Positions 42,298 through 53,812 are shown, counted from the stretch's first letter. The stretch is 64,000 bases of DNA from Sycon ciliatum (GCF_964019385.1 NC_088655.1:17846690-17910689); one strand, 5' to 3'. The notes: generated by a model not told the origin, from the letters alone. Made by a program: numbers and translations.

Positions 42298-45200
42298 GGA
42301 GGTATGTAACCAGCAAATAGAGATCGTTGTTGTCCGCTATGATGTCCAGCGTGAATCGAGCGTGGGAATGAGAACGCGGCAACCCGGGCAGGCTGCACAG
42401 TACCCAGCTCCAGAGGCTGCAGGCATCTGCGCTTTTAATATTCCATATCCTGGAGGTATGTGACCAGCAAATAGAGATCATTGTTGTCCGCTATGATGTC
42501 CAGCGTGAATCGAGTGTGGGAATGAGAACGCGGCAACCCTGGCAGGCTGCACAGTACCCAGCTCCAGAGGCTGCAGGCATCTGCGCTTTTAATATTCCAT
42601 ATCCTGGAGGTATGTGACCAGCAAATAGAGATCATTGTTGTCCGCTATGATGTCCAGCGTGAATCGAGCGTGGGAATGAGAACGCGGCAACCCGGGCAGG
42701 CTGCACAGTACCCAGCTCCAGAGGCTGCAGGCATCTGCGCTTTTAATATTCCATATCCTGGAGGTATGTGACAAGCAAATAGAGATCATTGTTGTCCGCT
42801 ATGATGTCCAGCGTGAATCGAGGGTGGGAATGAGAACGCGGCAACCCGGGCAGGCTGCACAGTACCCAGCTCCAGAGGCTGCAGGCATCTGCGCTTTTAA
42901 TATTCCATATCCTGGAGGTATGTAACCAGCAAATAGAGATCATTGTTGTCCGCTATGATGTCCAGCGTGAATCGAGCGTGCGAATGAGAACGCGGCAACC
43001 CGGGCAGGCTGCACAGTACCCAGCTCCAGAGGCTGCAGGCATCTGCGCTTTTAATATTCCATATCCTGGAGGTATGTGACCAGCAAATAGAGATCATTGT
43101 TGTCCGCTATGATGTCCAGCGTGAATCGAGCGTGGGAATGAGAACGCGGCAACCCGGGCAGGCTGCACAGTACCCAGCTCCAGAGGCTGCAGGCATCTGC
43201 GCTTTTAATATTCCATATCCTGGAGATATGTGACCAGCAAATAGAGATCATTGTTGTCCGCTATGATGTCCAGCGTGAATCGAGCGTGGGAATGAGAACG
43301 CGGCAACCCGGGCAGGCTGCACAGTACCCAGCTCCAGAGGCTGCAGGCATCTGCGCTTTTAATATTCCATATCCTGGAGGTATGTGACCATCAAATAGAG
43401 ATCATTGTTGTCCGCTATGATGTCCAGCGTGAATCGAGCGTGGGAATGAGAACGCGGCAACCCGGGCAGGCTGCACAGTACCCAGCTCCAGAGGCTGCAG
43501 GCATCTGCGCTTTTAATATTCCATATCCTGGATGTATGTGACCAGCAAATAGAGATCATTGTTGTCCGCTATGATGTCCAGCGTGAATCGAGCGTGGGAA
43601 TGAGAACGCGGCAACCCGGGCAGGCTGCACAGTACCCAGCTCCAGAGGCTGCAGGCATCTGCGCTTTTACGATTCCATATCCTGGAGGTATGTGACCAGC
43701 AAATAGAGATCATTGTTGTCCGCTATGATGTCCAGCGTGAATCGAGCGTGGGAATGAGAACGCGGCAACCCGGGCAGGCTGCACAGTACCCAGCTCCAGA
43801 GGCTGCAGGCATCTGCGCTTTTAATATTCCATATCCTGGAGGTATGTGACCAGCAAATAGAGATCATTGTTGTCCGCTATGATGTCCAGCGTGAATCGAG
43901 CGTGGGAATGAGAACGCGGCAACCCGGGCAGGCTGCACAGTACCCAGCTCCAGAGGCTGCAGGCATCTGCGCTTTTAATATTCCATATCCTGGAGGTATG
44001 TGACCAGCAAATAGAGATCATTGTTGTCCGCTATGATGTCCAGCGTGAATCGAGCGTGGGAATGAGAACACGGCAACCCGGGCAGGCTGCACAGTACCCA
44101 GCTCCAGAGGCTGCAGGCATCTGCGCTTTTAATATTCCATATCCTGGAGGTACGTGACCAGCAAATAGAGATCATTGTTGTCCGCTATGATGTCCAGCGT
44201 GAATCGAGCGTGGGAATGAGAACGCGGCAACCCGGGCAGGCTGCACAGTACCCAGCTCCAGAGGCTGCAGGCATCTGCGCTTTTAATATTCCATATCCTG
44301 GAGGTATGTGACCAGCAAATAGAGATCATTGTTGTCCGCTATGATGTCCAGCGTGAATCGATCGTGGGAATGAGAACGCGGCAACCCGGGCAGGCTGCAC
44401 AGTACCCAGCTCCAGAGGCTGCAGGCATCTGCGCTTTTAATATCCCATATCCTGGAGGTATGTGACCAGCAAATAGAGATCATTGTTGTCCGCTATGATG
44501 TCCAGCGTGAATCGAGCGTGGGAATGAGAACGCGGCAACCCGGGCAGGCTGCACAGTACCCAGCTCCAGAGGCTGCAGGCATCTGCGCTTTTACGATTCC
44601 ATATCCTGGAGGTATGTGACCAGCAAATAGAGATCATTGTTGTCCGCTATGATGTCCAGCGTGAATCGATCGTGGGAATGAGAACGCGGCAACCCGGGCA
44701 GGCTGCACAGTACCCAGCTCCAGAGGCTGCAGGCATCTGCGCTTTTAATATTCCATATCCTGGAGGTATGTGACCAGCAAATAGAGATCATTGTTGTCCG
44801 CTATGATGTCCAGCGTGAATCAAGCGTGGGAATGAGAACGCGGCAACCCGGGCAGGCTGCACAGTACCCAGCTCCAGAGGCTGCAGGCATCTGCGCTTTT
44901 AATATTCCATATCCTGGAGGTATGTGACCAGCAAATAGAGATCATTGTTGTCCGCTATGATGTCCAGCGTGAATCGAGCGTGGGAATGAGAACGCGGCAA
45001 CCCGGGCAGGCTGCACAGTACCCAGCTCCAGAGGCTGCAGGCATCTGCGCTTTTAATATTCCATATCCTGGAGGTATGTGACCAGCAAATAGAGATCATT
45101 GTTGTCCGCTATGATGTCCAGCGTGAATCGAGCGTGGGAATGAGAACGCGGCAACCCGGGCAGGCTGCACAGTACCCAGCTCCAGAGGCTGCAGGCATCT

Positions 45201-46763
45201 GCGCTTTTAATATTCCATATCCTGGAGGTATGTGACCAGCAAATAGAGATCATTGTTGTCCGCTATGATGTCCAGCGTGAATCGAGCGTGGGAATGAGAA
45301 CGCGGCAACCCGGGCAGGCTGCACAGTACCCAGCTCCAGAGGCTGCAGGCATCTGCGCTTTTAATATTCCATATCCTGGAGGTATGTGACCAGCAAATAG
45401 AGATCATTGTTGTCCGCTATGATGTCCAGCGTGAATCGAGCGTGGGAATGAGAACGCGGCAACCCGGGCAGGCTGCACAGTACCCAGCTCCAGAGGCTGC
45501 AGGCATCTGCGCTTTTAATATTCCATATCCTGGAGGTATGTGACCAGCAAATAGAGATCATTGTTGTCCGCTATGATGTCCAGCGTGAATCGAGCGTGGG
45601 AATGAGAACGCGGCAACCCGGGCAGGCTGCACAGTACCCAGCTCCAGAGGCTGCAGGCATCTGCGCTTTTAATATTCCATATCCTGGAGGTATGTGACCA
45701 GCAAATAGAGATCATTGTTGTCCGCTATGATGTCCAGCGTGAATCGAGCGTGGGAATGAGAACGCGGCAACCCGGGCAGGCTGCACAGTACCCAGCTCCA
45801 GAGGCTGCAGGCATCTGCGCTTTTAATATTTCATATCCTGGAGGTATGTGACCAACAAATAGAGATCATTGTTGTCCGCTATGATGTCCAGCGTGAATCG
45901 AGCGTGGGAATGAGAACGCGGCAACCCGGGCAGGCTGCACAGTACCCAGCTCCAGAGGCTGCAGGCATCTGCGCTTTTAATATTCCATATCCTGGAGGTA
46001 TGTGACCAGCAAATAGAGATCATTGTTGTCCGCTATGATGTCCAGCGTGAATCGAGCGTGGGAATGAGAATGCGGCAACCCGGGCAGGCTGCACAGTACC
46101 CAGCTCCAGAGGCTGCAGGCATCTGCGCTTTTAATATTCCATATCCTGGAGGTATGTGACCAGCAAATAGAGATCATTGTTGTCCGCTATGATGTCCAGC
46201 GTGAATCGAGCGTGGGAATGAGAACGCGGCAACCCGGGCAGGCTGCACAGTACCCAGCTCCAGAGGCTGCAGGCATCTGCGCTTTTAATATTCCATATCC
46301 TGGAAGTATGTGACCAGCAAATAGAGATCATTGTTGTCCGCTATGATGTCCAGCGTGAATCGAGCGTGGGAATGAGAACGCGGCAACCCGGGCAGGCTGC
46401 ACAGTACCCAGCTCCAGAGGCTGCAGGCATCTGCGCTTTTAATATTCCATATCCTGGAGGTATGTGACCAGCAAATAGAGATCATTGTTGTCCGCTATGA
46501 TGTCCAGCGTGAATCAAGCGTGGGAATGAGAACGCGGCAACCCGGGCAGGCTGCACAGTACCCAGCTCCAGAGGCTGCAGGCATCTGCGCTTTTAATATT
46601 CCATATCCTGGATGTATGTGACCAGCAAATAGAGATCATTGTTGTCCGCTATGATGTCCAGCGTGAATCGAGCGTGGGAATGAGAACGCGGCAACCCGGG
46701 CAGGCTGCACAGTACCCAGCTCCAGAGGCTGCAGGCATCTGCGCTTTTAATATTCCATATCCT
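42298..46763. repeat. 154-bp satellite, 29 tandem units
   Basis: Units begin GGAGGTATGTGACCAGCAAAT and recur every 154 bp with very few substitutions; 29 units fill the interval exactly. The monomer contains TGATGTCCAGCGTGAATCGAGCG, GGCAGGCTGCACAGTACCCAG and GGCTGCAGGCATCTGCGC. Because 154 is not a multiple of three, the 66-codon minus frames in every unit overlap the next unit in a shifted frame and are not genes. The high identity points to recent expansion or ongoing homogenisation. Confidence 0.95.
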
Positions 46764-47066
46764 GGATTTCGCTCGGCTGCAGGCATCTGCGCTTTTAATA
46801 TTCCATATCCTGGATTTCCTTCGGCTGCAGGCATCTGCGCTTTTAATATTCCATATCCTGAATTTCCCTCGGCTGCAGGCATCTGCGCTTTTAATATTCC
46901 ATATCCTGGATTTCCCTCGGCTGCAGGCATCTGCGCTTTTAATATTCCATATCCTGGATTTACCTCGGCTGCAGGCATCTGCGCTTTTAATATTCCATAT
47001 CCTGGATTTCCCTCGGCTGCAGGCATCTGCGCTTTTAATATTCCATATCCTGGATATCCCTCGGCT
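46764..47066. repeat. 48-bp tandem array derived from the satellite end
   Basis: Each unit is the final 40 bp of the 154-bp monomer (GGCTGCAGGC...ATATCCTGGA) plus an 8-bp TTTCCCTC-like joiner, in about six copies. Period 48 keeps frame, so both strands are open: plus reads AAGICAFNIPYPGFPS repeats, minus reads GYGILKAQMPAAEGNP repeats. Translation is not supported. Confidence 0.9.
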
Positions 47067-47139
47067 TAAATGTTGGTTGTGTACACCCTTCCTCTGTGGT
47101 ATTGAAGTGCCCCTGCCTCATCACCTCGTTTGATTGGCA

Positions 47140-47660
47140 GCATTCAAAGCGGAACAAAAATGTGTAAATAGTTGATTCGGCTTTGTAACTTCCGATCACC
47201 ATTTTTTACGCTTCCAAGCCACCTGGGCCTCGTATTCTCGCGAATTGGCGCCTCGCAAATTCTGTATCTTTCGGAATATTGGTTACTCGGTTTGCATGGA
47301 GTGCACACATAATTCGTGTCTTCAACAAGGACATCAGAAATGATTTTAGTGGTTTCCTGCATTGCACAGAATGCCGCAACTTGTCGGCAAAAGGCTCCAC
47401 ATGGTTCCGTATGATTGCTGGGACAAGGCTTTGGAATGGTGCCTTTGGTATAAACGGCTTAACCGACTTCTGAAACCGCAACAATACGATATCTTGGAAG
47501 ATAGGGGCTAGTTGGGAGTAATCTTTCGTCACAGCGAGCGCAACGCTCGGCTGCACAGCCGTCTTGCAGTACTTTGTCATATTGGGAAGATTTATCTTTG
47601 CCTTTTTGGCCTTGTGGTTATGACTGCTGCCTGCTGACCATGACATTGTGGGTAAAGAAG
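47140..47660 (-). pseudogene. Cysteine-containing ORF family, copy 3
   Basis: It encodes NLPNMTKYCKTAVQP and, in another frame, DVLVEDTNYVCTPCKPSNQYSERYRICEAPIREN. The frameshift between the two halves lies at about 47350-47450. It resembles 41068-41800 without that copy's internal duplications. Confidence 0.4.
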
Positions 47661-47984
47661 CATAAAGAAGTCGTAACTCGGCAGTCGTTTAGGTGGTGGC
47701 GCTACTGCCAACTACATGACTGAACGTTGTGGAGTCGACCACCACAGCGCCTACAATCAAAGTAGCTTATACCGGTCGTATAAATTATGTTGAATGCTGG
47801 CAGATTCGTGGTTGCCACTGAGTCTCAAAAAACATTGCGAAGTTTGCGCGATTCCTGACCGCAAAGCCACATCAGGGTCTGGTGGTACGGTAGATGTTGT
47901 TTAGCAACACTGATGTTCGATTTCGCGATGCCTGAGCTCACCGGAAGCAGTGAAAGGGGATTGGACCAATGTATCACACGATCC

Positions 47985-48775
47985 CAGTGACGAGTCGAAG
48001 CAAGAAGACAACCCAATTTCGGAAATAAACATCCTAACGGGTAGATACTTGAGAACGGTTTTATTCATAACACCATGAAGTACGAGTCAAAGCAAAAAGA
48101 CAACCCAATTTCGGAAATAAACATCCTAACGGGTAGATACTTGAACGGTTTTATTCGTAACACCATGAAGTACGTGTCAAAGCAAAAAGACAACCCAATT
48201 TCGGAAATAAACATCCTAACGGGTAGATACTTGAGAACGGTTTTATTCATAACACCATGAAGTACGTGTCAAAGCAAAAAGACAACCCAATTTCGGAAAT
48301 AAACATCCTAACGGGTAGACACTTGAGAACGGTTTTATTCATAACACCATTAAGTACGAGTCAAAGCAAAAAGACAACCCAATTTCGGAAAAAAACATCC
48401 TAACGGGTAGATACTTGAGAACGGTTTTATTCATAACACCATGAAGTACGATTCAAAGCAAAAAGATAACCCAACTTCGGAAATAAACATCCTAACGGGT
48501 AGATACTTGAACGGTTTTATTCATAACACCATGAAGTACGATTCGAAGCAAAAGGATAACCCAACTTCGGAAATAAACACACTAGTGCGTAAGAAAAATG
48601 GGATTGCATGAAGTACGAGTCAAAGCAAAAAGACAACCCAATTTCGGAAATAAACATCCTAACGGGTAGATACTTGAGAACGGTTTTATTCATAACACCA
48701 TGAAGTACGATTCAAAACAAAAGGATAACCCAACTTCGGAAATAAACACACTAGTGCGTAAGAAAAATGGGATTG
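47985..48775. repeat. About nine tandem units of 90-92 bp
   Basis: The unit is GTCAAAGCAAAAAGACAACC...AACATCCTAACGGGTAGATACTTGAGAACGG...AACACCATGAAGTAC. Most units are 92 bp; two are 90 bp (TTGAACGG for TTGAGAACGG), and a variant spacer ACACTAGTGCGTAAG occurs twice near the end. Confidence 0.85.
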
Positions 48776-49062
48776 CACGCTGTGGAGTCGACCACTGGTC
48801 GTAGAACGCATAAATTCTGTTGAATGCTGGCGCACTCGTGGTTGCCCCATGAGTCTTGAAATACACCCCCAGCGCTCCCCCCATCTGGTGTCTAGTGGTA
48901 AGGTAGATGTTGTTTAGCAACACTGATGTTCGATTTCGCTATGCCTGCTATGGATCAGCGGCAACGGCACGCTTGTAGGCACTACGAGTGGCTGAGAGGC
49001 TGCGTCCAGCATGTTAGAGACTTCTATGGCTGCTGCTTTCACATCTGATGTTGTCACCTTTG

Positions 49063-49235
49063 CAGGTATGAGCTCACTGGAAGCAGTGAAAGGGGATTGG
49101 ACCGATGTATCATACGATCCCAGTGACGACAGCGTACTGGATATGACAGCATTGAGGGCATCACTGAGAGAGCATCACGCTCGATTCACGCTGGACATCA
49201 AAGCGGACAATGATCTCTATTTGCTGGTCACCACC
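49063..49235 (+). CDS. Exon-like segment sharing sequence with the satellite
   Basis: After a candidate acceptor (CACCTTTGCAG) the plus frame reads MSSLEAVKGDWTDVSYDPSDD, then SVLDMTALRASLREHHARF, then TLDIKADNDLYLLVT. The last part (about 49176-49232) is the inverse of the start of the 154-bp monomer, where the minus strand encodes HARFTLDIIADNNDLYLLVT. The part before it recurs at 47938-47995. This looks like a real but unidentified exon, or a relic of one. Confidence 0.35.
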
Positions 49236-49399
49236 AGGCGGTGGTGCGCTTTCGTCACAGGCAGCGCAGCGGTCTTCTTGCTGCACAGCCGTCTTGCAGA
49301 ACCTGAGGCATAACTCGGCAGTCGTTGAGGACAGCCAGTTGTGGTCACATTATTAAAAACGGGCGGAACTACAGTTGCAGTTGTCTGTCCTGAGGTCCT

Positions 49400-50580
49400 T
49401 GTCTATTCACTGCCTGGTCGAGTTCGGGCTGCTTTTCTAATATACTTCTTGGCCCGTTGACAGTCAAACCACTTCCGTATGGTTTTTGTGATCCATTTTC
49501 CTTGGTAATGGGCGTTTTGAGGATGATCCGTAATCGCTTGTTCTCTGCCCAAGCGAAGCGTTCTCGCTGTTTTGCTGCTGTGATGTACTCAAGGCTAAAG
49601 AAGAAGCAATCCCATGTAAACCAGAAGGCGTATCTGTTTGTGAAGAGTGATCCATTTTACTTGGTAATGGACGTTTTGAGGATGATCCGTAATCGCTTGT
49701 TCTCTGCTCAAGCGAAGCGTTCTCGCTGTTTTGCTGTTGTGATGTACTCAAGGCTGAGGAAGAAGCAGTCCCAGGTAAACCAGAAGGCGTATCTGTTTGT
49801 GTCGCAAAACGCCTTGTGATCATAACTCAATAAATCTGCCTTTGCCGTCGGAGAAGAGTGATCCATTTTATTTGGCAATGGGCGTTTGGAGGATGATCCG
49901 TAATCGCTTTTTCTCTGCCCAAGCGAAGCGTTCTCGCTGTTTTGCTGTTGTGATGTACTCAAGGCTAAAGAAGAAGCAATCCCATGTAAACCAGAAGGCG
50001 TAGCTGTTTGTGTCGCAAAACGCCTTTTGATCATAACTCAATAAATCTGCCTTTGCCGTCGGAGAAGAGTGATCCATTTTACTTGGTAATGGGCGTTTTG
50101 AGGATGATCCGTAATCGCTTGTTCTCTGCCCAAGCGAAGCGGTCTCGCTGTTTTGCTGTTGTGATGTACTCAAGGCTAAGGAAGAAGCAATCCCATGTAA
50201 ACCAGAAGGCGTATCTGTTTGTGAAGAGTCATCCATTTTACTTGGTAATGGGCGTTTTGAGGATGATCCGTAATCGCTTGTTCTCTGCCCAAGCGAAGCG
50301 TTCTCGCTGTTGCGAGTTAATGACGGCCGAAGGAAAAGCATATCCCTGTAAAGCAGTATCGTGCTGCGCTGTACTGCGGGCATTCGATCTACTTCTATGG
50401 TGTTGGGAGCCAGATGCGAATGCTGTGTAATTCCTTGTTCTAGGAACGAGGGAAACGCTCTCTCGGTAATGCTCCTGCTGTGGATTGAGGGAGGAATTAT
50501 ACGAGATGCCTTCTAGTCGCTCTTTTGCTCCATGATGCAGAGTAGGAGTGCTAGAAGCAATAGCAGGCTGTGCAAGGTGC
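49400..50580 (-). pseudogene. POU-homeobox relic with amplified linker repeats
   Basis: A short homeodomain helix-3 piece (49405-49485) is fused directly to the Ser/Gln-rich linker. That linker segment is repeated five times, starting at 49490, 49649, 49860, 50071 and 50230 (159, 211, 211 and 159 bp apart). The 159-bp unit is 53 codons (QTDTPSGL, ALSTSQQQNSENASLGQ, RTSDYGSS). The 211-bp units add 52 bp of POU-specific-proximal sequence and break the frame. Upstream of 50330 it continues into ordinary N-terminal linker sequence. The POU-specific domain is lost. It is non-functional. Confidence 0.75.
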
Positions 50581-50589
50581 TGAAGGCAA

Positions 50590-51150
50590 TTTGCAGAAAC
50601 GTTGGAATAATTATTGTGAAATGAGTTTGACTCTTGCAGTGTTAAGGGAAGAGAGCGTGTGTACTCTACTCAGCTGTTTATGAAACTGCAGGAAGCCTCC
50701 CCACTTTTATTTCTATGTATTGTTGTTCGAAGAGTATCGTCTTGTGATCTGTCTGTCTGTGTACCCTTCAGGTATCCACTTTAAAAGACCACGGCTCGCT
50801 ACAAGGACCCTAACTCTATCGAACGTCAGACAGACTATCTGACTAGGCACCGACGCTAGCAATGGACTTCATTCTTTTCACATCTTCGGCGAAGGTTATA
50901 TCAGCTACAAGCCAGTCTGTGTACCAGTCTATGTAGGATTTGCACCAGTAGTTCACAAAACGACGGATTGTCTGTGTGTTTAACGACGTGTCATCGGAAC
51001 TGGAGTTGATACTGCGGGTAGAAAAACTGTTCTAAGTGACGTCGAAGGATTCCATCATTCAATTGGAAAAATTTACGAAACTAGTATCTTCTATTGACCT
51101 CCCACAGCTCTCCGGTAGTGGAGATGTAATACCGATTTTTGTATTTTTGT
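50590..51150. other. No gene found
   Basis: Short frames only, with no recognised repeat. Confidence 0.4.
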
Positions 51151-51159
51151 ATTGTGTTT

Positions 51160-51545
51160 TATTATTATACTTGGGCATTCCCAACAGACCCTACGGTCTT
51201 CTCACAGGGTGCCCAAGATGAATGAATTGCTTAAGTTCCTGGCGAAATGAACTGGGGATATGATTTGTGCGAATGGATTCGGGAAGCGCATTAAAGCGGT
51301 CAACACCAAGGAATGAAATATATTTGAATCCAGCCTGATCTTGTACAATGGGTAAAGAAAGGAACTTGGTCGCGGGTGACTCTATCTGTGTGAGCGCAGT
51401 CGCGGCGAAGGGAGAACATGTCAGAGAGGAGTGAACTGCAGATATTGTGGATGCAACGGAACACGAAGAATATGGACTTGTCTAAGCTAATGATGTGGTA
51501 CCGCTCAAGCATGTACAGTGGAACCTGTCTAAGACGACCGCTCAT
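51160..51545 (-). pseudogene. LINE reverse transcriptase 3' end fragment
   Basis: The minus translation has IISLDKSIFFVFRCIHNICSSLLSDMF and, after a frame change, FNALPESIRTN and FRQELKQFIHLG, the typical C-terminus of CR1/L2-like reverse transcriptases. It ends in HLGHP and an AT-rich tail near 51160. No catalytic motifs remain. Confidence 0.6.
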
Positions 51546-51967
51546 GGGACCTTCAAAGCGTGGTGTCTGTTACCAGGTGGTCTTCTTATACAGGGTTAAT
51601 TGACTAGAAATAGCATCAATTGACGCCGATCGGCAAACTCTCGCTCACAGCCATCACCAGCAAATACAATAAATAAATTTGCAGCAAAATGAAGACCTGA
51701 GTTCACAAAATGAAGCCCTCAGTGGGCGCGAAACGCTACTACTGCGCAGGCTCTCTAACTGTACGATTGGAATATTGAAAGTTCTAAGATATTTTGTGAG
51801 TTTGGAGCTTGTTTGAAAATGCACATGCCGCATGCGATGACGATTACAGATTAACCTTCATCGTAAATGATTTAGGCAATGGTAGTTAAACAAAAGTCGA
51901 ACAGAAATTCTGCAGTTTGAACATGAAACTACTTAGCTTTATCCGAACCTGGGTCACAGTTGATGAC

Positions 51968-52140
51968 TTTCGGTATCAAACCCTTCAAAACTTTCCTCTT
52001 CATCTTCATCTAGATCTTCCACTCCATGGTATTGTGACTTTTTCGATTTGCTGATGCAACATTCACTTAACGGTTGAGGAATGAGAAAGGGGTGTATTTC
52101 GAGAATTCTGTTTGCGCTATTGATTGCAGTTAGGCATTTC
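51968..52140 (-). pseudogene. Degenerate POU-homeobox tail relic
   Basis: The minus strand still encodes the PLSECCISKSKKSQ and VEDLDEDEEESFEG remnants of the basic segment and acidic tail. The homeodomain part beyond is unreadable. It is the most diverged copy and the farthest from the cluster. Confidence 0.6.
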
Positions 52141-52557
52141 CCAAATTGGTCCGATTTTTTCGCCTAATCGGCTTTTCGATCGGCCGAGGAGAATGTCCAA
52201 ATTCGGTCATGTATTGAGCCCCAAAGTCAGAATTCGGCTCAAACTACTTGAAGTTACCGTTCACAGTAGCCAGGTAACGTGTACAGTTGCATGCACGCTA
52301 TAGAGACACTGAAACATATCTCATTCGGCGAATTCAGTGCGAAATTTGTAAGTTCGGCGCATTTGTCGCCGACTTCTTGACAGCCATAGATTTCGGCGTC
52401 TTTTCCTGCTGCCCTATTTCGGAATTGCCTAAAGTCACCTTTCACAGTACTATACTTACAGAAATTGTACTTGCATTTTTCACTGGATAGTCTAACGCTA
52501 TTATATCGCCAGGCACGGAAGCTTTATGAAGTTTACCACTTCTCAGTTTCCGGCATA

Positions 52558-52757
52558 CAGTCAACTTCGCTAAAAACGACTGCGGATATAACGACAATTC
52601 GCGAATAACGACATAATTGTCATGCATAGAGCAAAGTCCCATCCAACTGTGACACATAATTATAATGAGACTTCGGGTATTACGACACTTCACGAATAAC
52701 GACACTTTTCTGATGCCCCACCGAGTGTCGTTATAAGCGAAGTTGTCTGTACCACTG
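52558..52757. mobile_element. pogo/Tigger-like MITE, 200 bp
   Basis: It begins CAGTCAACTTCGCT and ends AGCGAAGTTGTCTGTACCACTG, with CGTTATAAGCGAAGTT-type inverted repeats and further internal ATAACGACA units. It is flanked by TA at 52556-52557 and 52758-52759, the Tc1/mariner-superfamily target duplication. There is no transposase. Confidence 0.75.
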
Positions 52758-53126
52758 TACCACTGTACCTAGTTTCGCGTGTCGAACAATATTGCCTAAA
52801 TCTTGTTTTTTCGACTATGTTCACATACCCAACTCGTAAAATTTAATAATGATGGAAGACAATGGTACTGAGACTAGAACAAACGTGACAACTACTGTAG
52901 GGGCTGCACCGAGACGCAGCAGTGATGGTGGGGCATTGAATTGCCATTGATGGCTCTGCCCACCTGAGGTCTCGGCATCACGGCCAAAAACACGCACTAA
53001 AGTATTGCAGTCACTTTTGTTTCAATGCTTTTCCAGTGTTCTATTAGCATCCCTGGTTCTCAATCTATTGATGTTCCTCCTCTCCTTTGGCTTTTCAGAT
53101 TTTGAGATGTGTCCACTCCCTACATA

Positions 53127-53226
53127 CAGTGCTAGCAACTGAAATCCGACCCTCTTAGCGGTGCGCTAGCCGCGTTAGCGATTCGTACGAGACGCTAGGG
53201 GGGTCGGATTTCAGTTGCCAGCACTG
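53127..53226. mobile_element. 100-bp palindromic MITE, copy 1
   Basis: CAGTGCTAGCAACTGAAATCCGACC and its inverse GGTCGGATTTCAGTTGCCAGCACTG enclose about 50 bp of imperfect palindrome. A shorter copy lies at 60911-60992. Confidence 0.75.
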
Positions 53227-53312
53227 CACTTCTCTTTTTACTTATATTTTTATTATTTTATTATTATCAAATTTTTGATAGGTCCATCCCCACAGGCCTA
53301 AGGCCTTCTTAC

Positions 53313-53808
53313 GGCGCGTTCAGACTGGCGTAAGAAAACAAGCGGAATGTGATAGTTGTCAAGGTGAATCGCTCACGTGACGTTCCCGCCAGCGTAAACA
53401 CGGAAAAGGTTTCCCACCACTCTGCAGGCCAGTGGAATGCAGATTCCGGCGGCACGCGGAGCGCTTTTGATATCCTTGCAGCACATGTTCCGTCTTTTTG
53501 TTTTATTTCAGCCTCTACTCTTACAGTCTGACTGCATGCTTTCAGTTTTGACTTCTAGACTGCCAACTTCTCCCATCATGCCGAAATCTTTGTTCGACTC
53601 AGCAATGGAGCTGGAGTTCATGGAGCTGTACGTGGTGATTTTTGCGGGCCGTTCTGCAGGCAAAACGCTTACTGCGAACGAGAAGCATAATCTGATCGCG
53701 GAGCGGATGAATGCCACCCAAGCACCAAACACTCCGGACATAGTATTCTTTCTGTCGACAAGCACAAGCAAAAGCACAATGATCCAGTATCTCAACAGAC
53801 TGAATTAG
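53313..53808 (+). pseudogene. Harbinger-type 5' end with MADF/SANT-like exon
   Basis: GGCGCGTTCAGACTGGCG near 53313 resembles a PIF/Harbinger terminus after TTA. The ATG at 53578 encodes MPKSLFDSAMELEFMELY, then LTANEKHNLIAERMNA, a SANT/MADF-like helix pair with the same MP(K/R)xxF start as the fragments at 21575 and 59407. The frame is lost before helix 3, and a tandem repeat cuts the element at 53808. Confidence 0.5.
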
Positions 53809-53812
53809 TTTA

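Noticed and set aside
42435-46485. A series of 66-codon minus-strand ORFs, one per 154-bp unit
   Set aside because: They are produced by the satellite itself; each spans more than one unit, and the frame shifts every repeat because 154 is not divisible by three.
46674-47069. 131-codon plus ORF and 125-codon minus ORF with 16-residue repeats
   Set aside because: A 48-bp period leaves both strands open by arithmetic; there is no start context, domain or flanking gene structure.
47985-48775. CRISPR-like or coding repeat array
   Set aside because: Units are direct repeats without unique spacers, and small ORFs exist only because 90-bp units keep frame locally.
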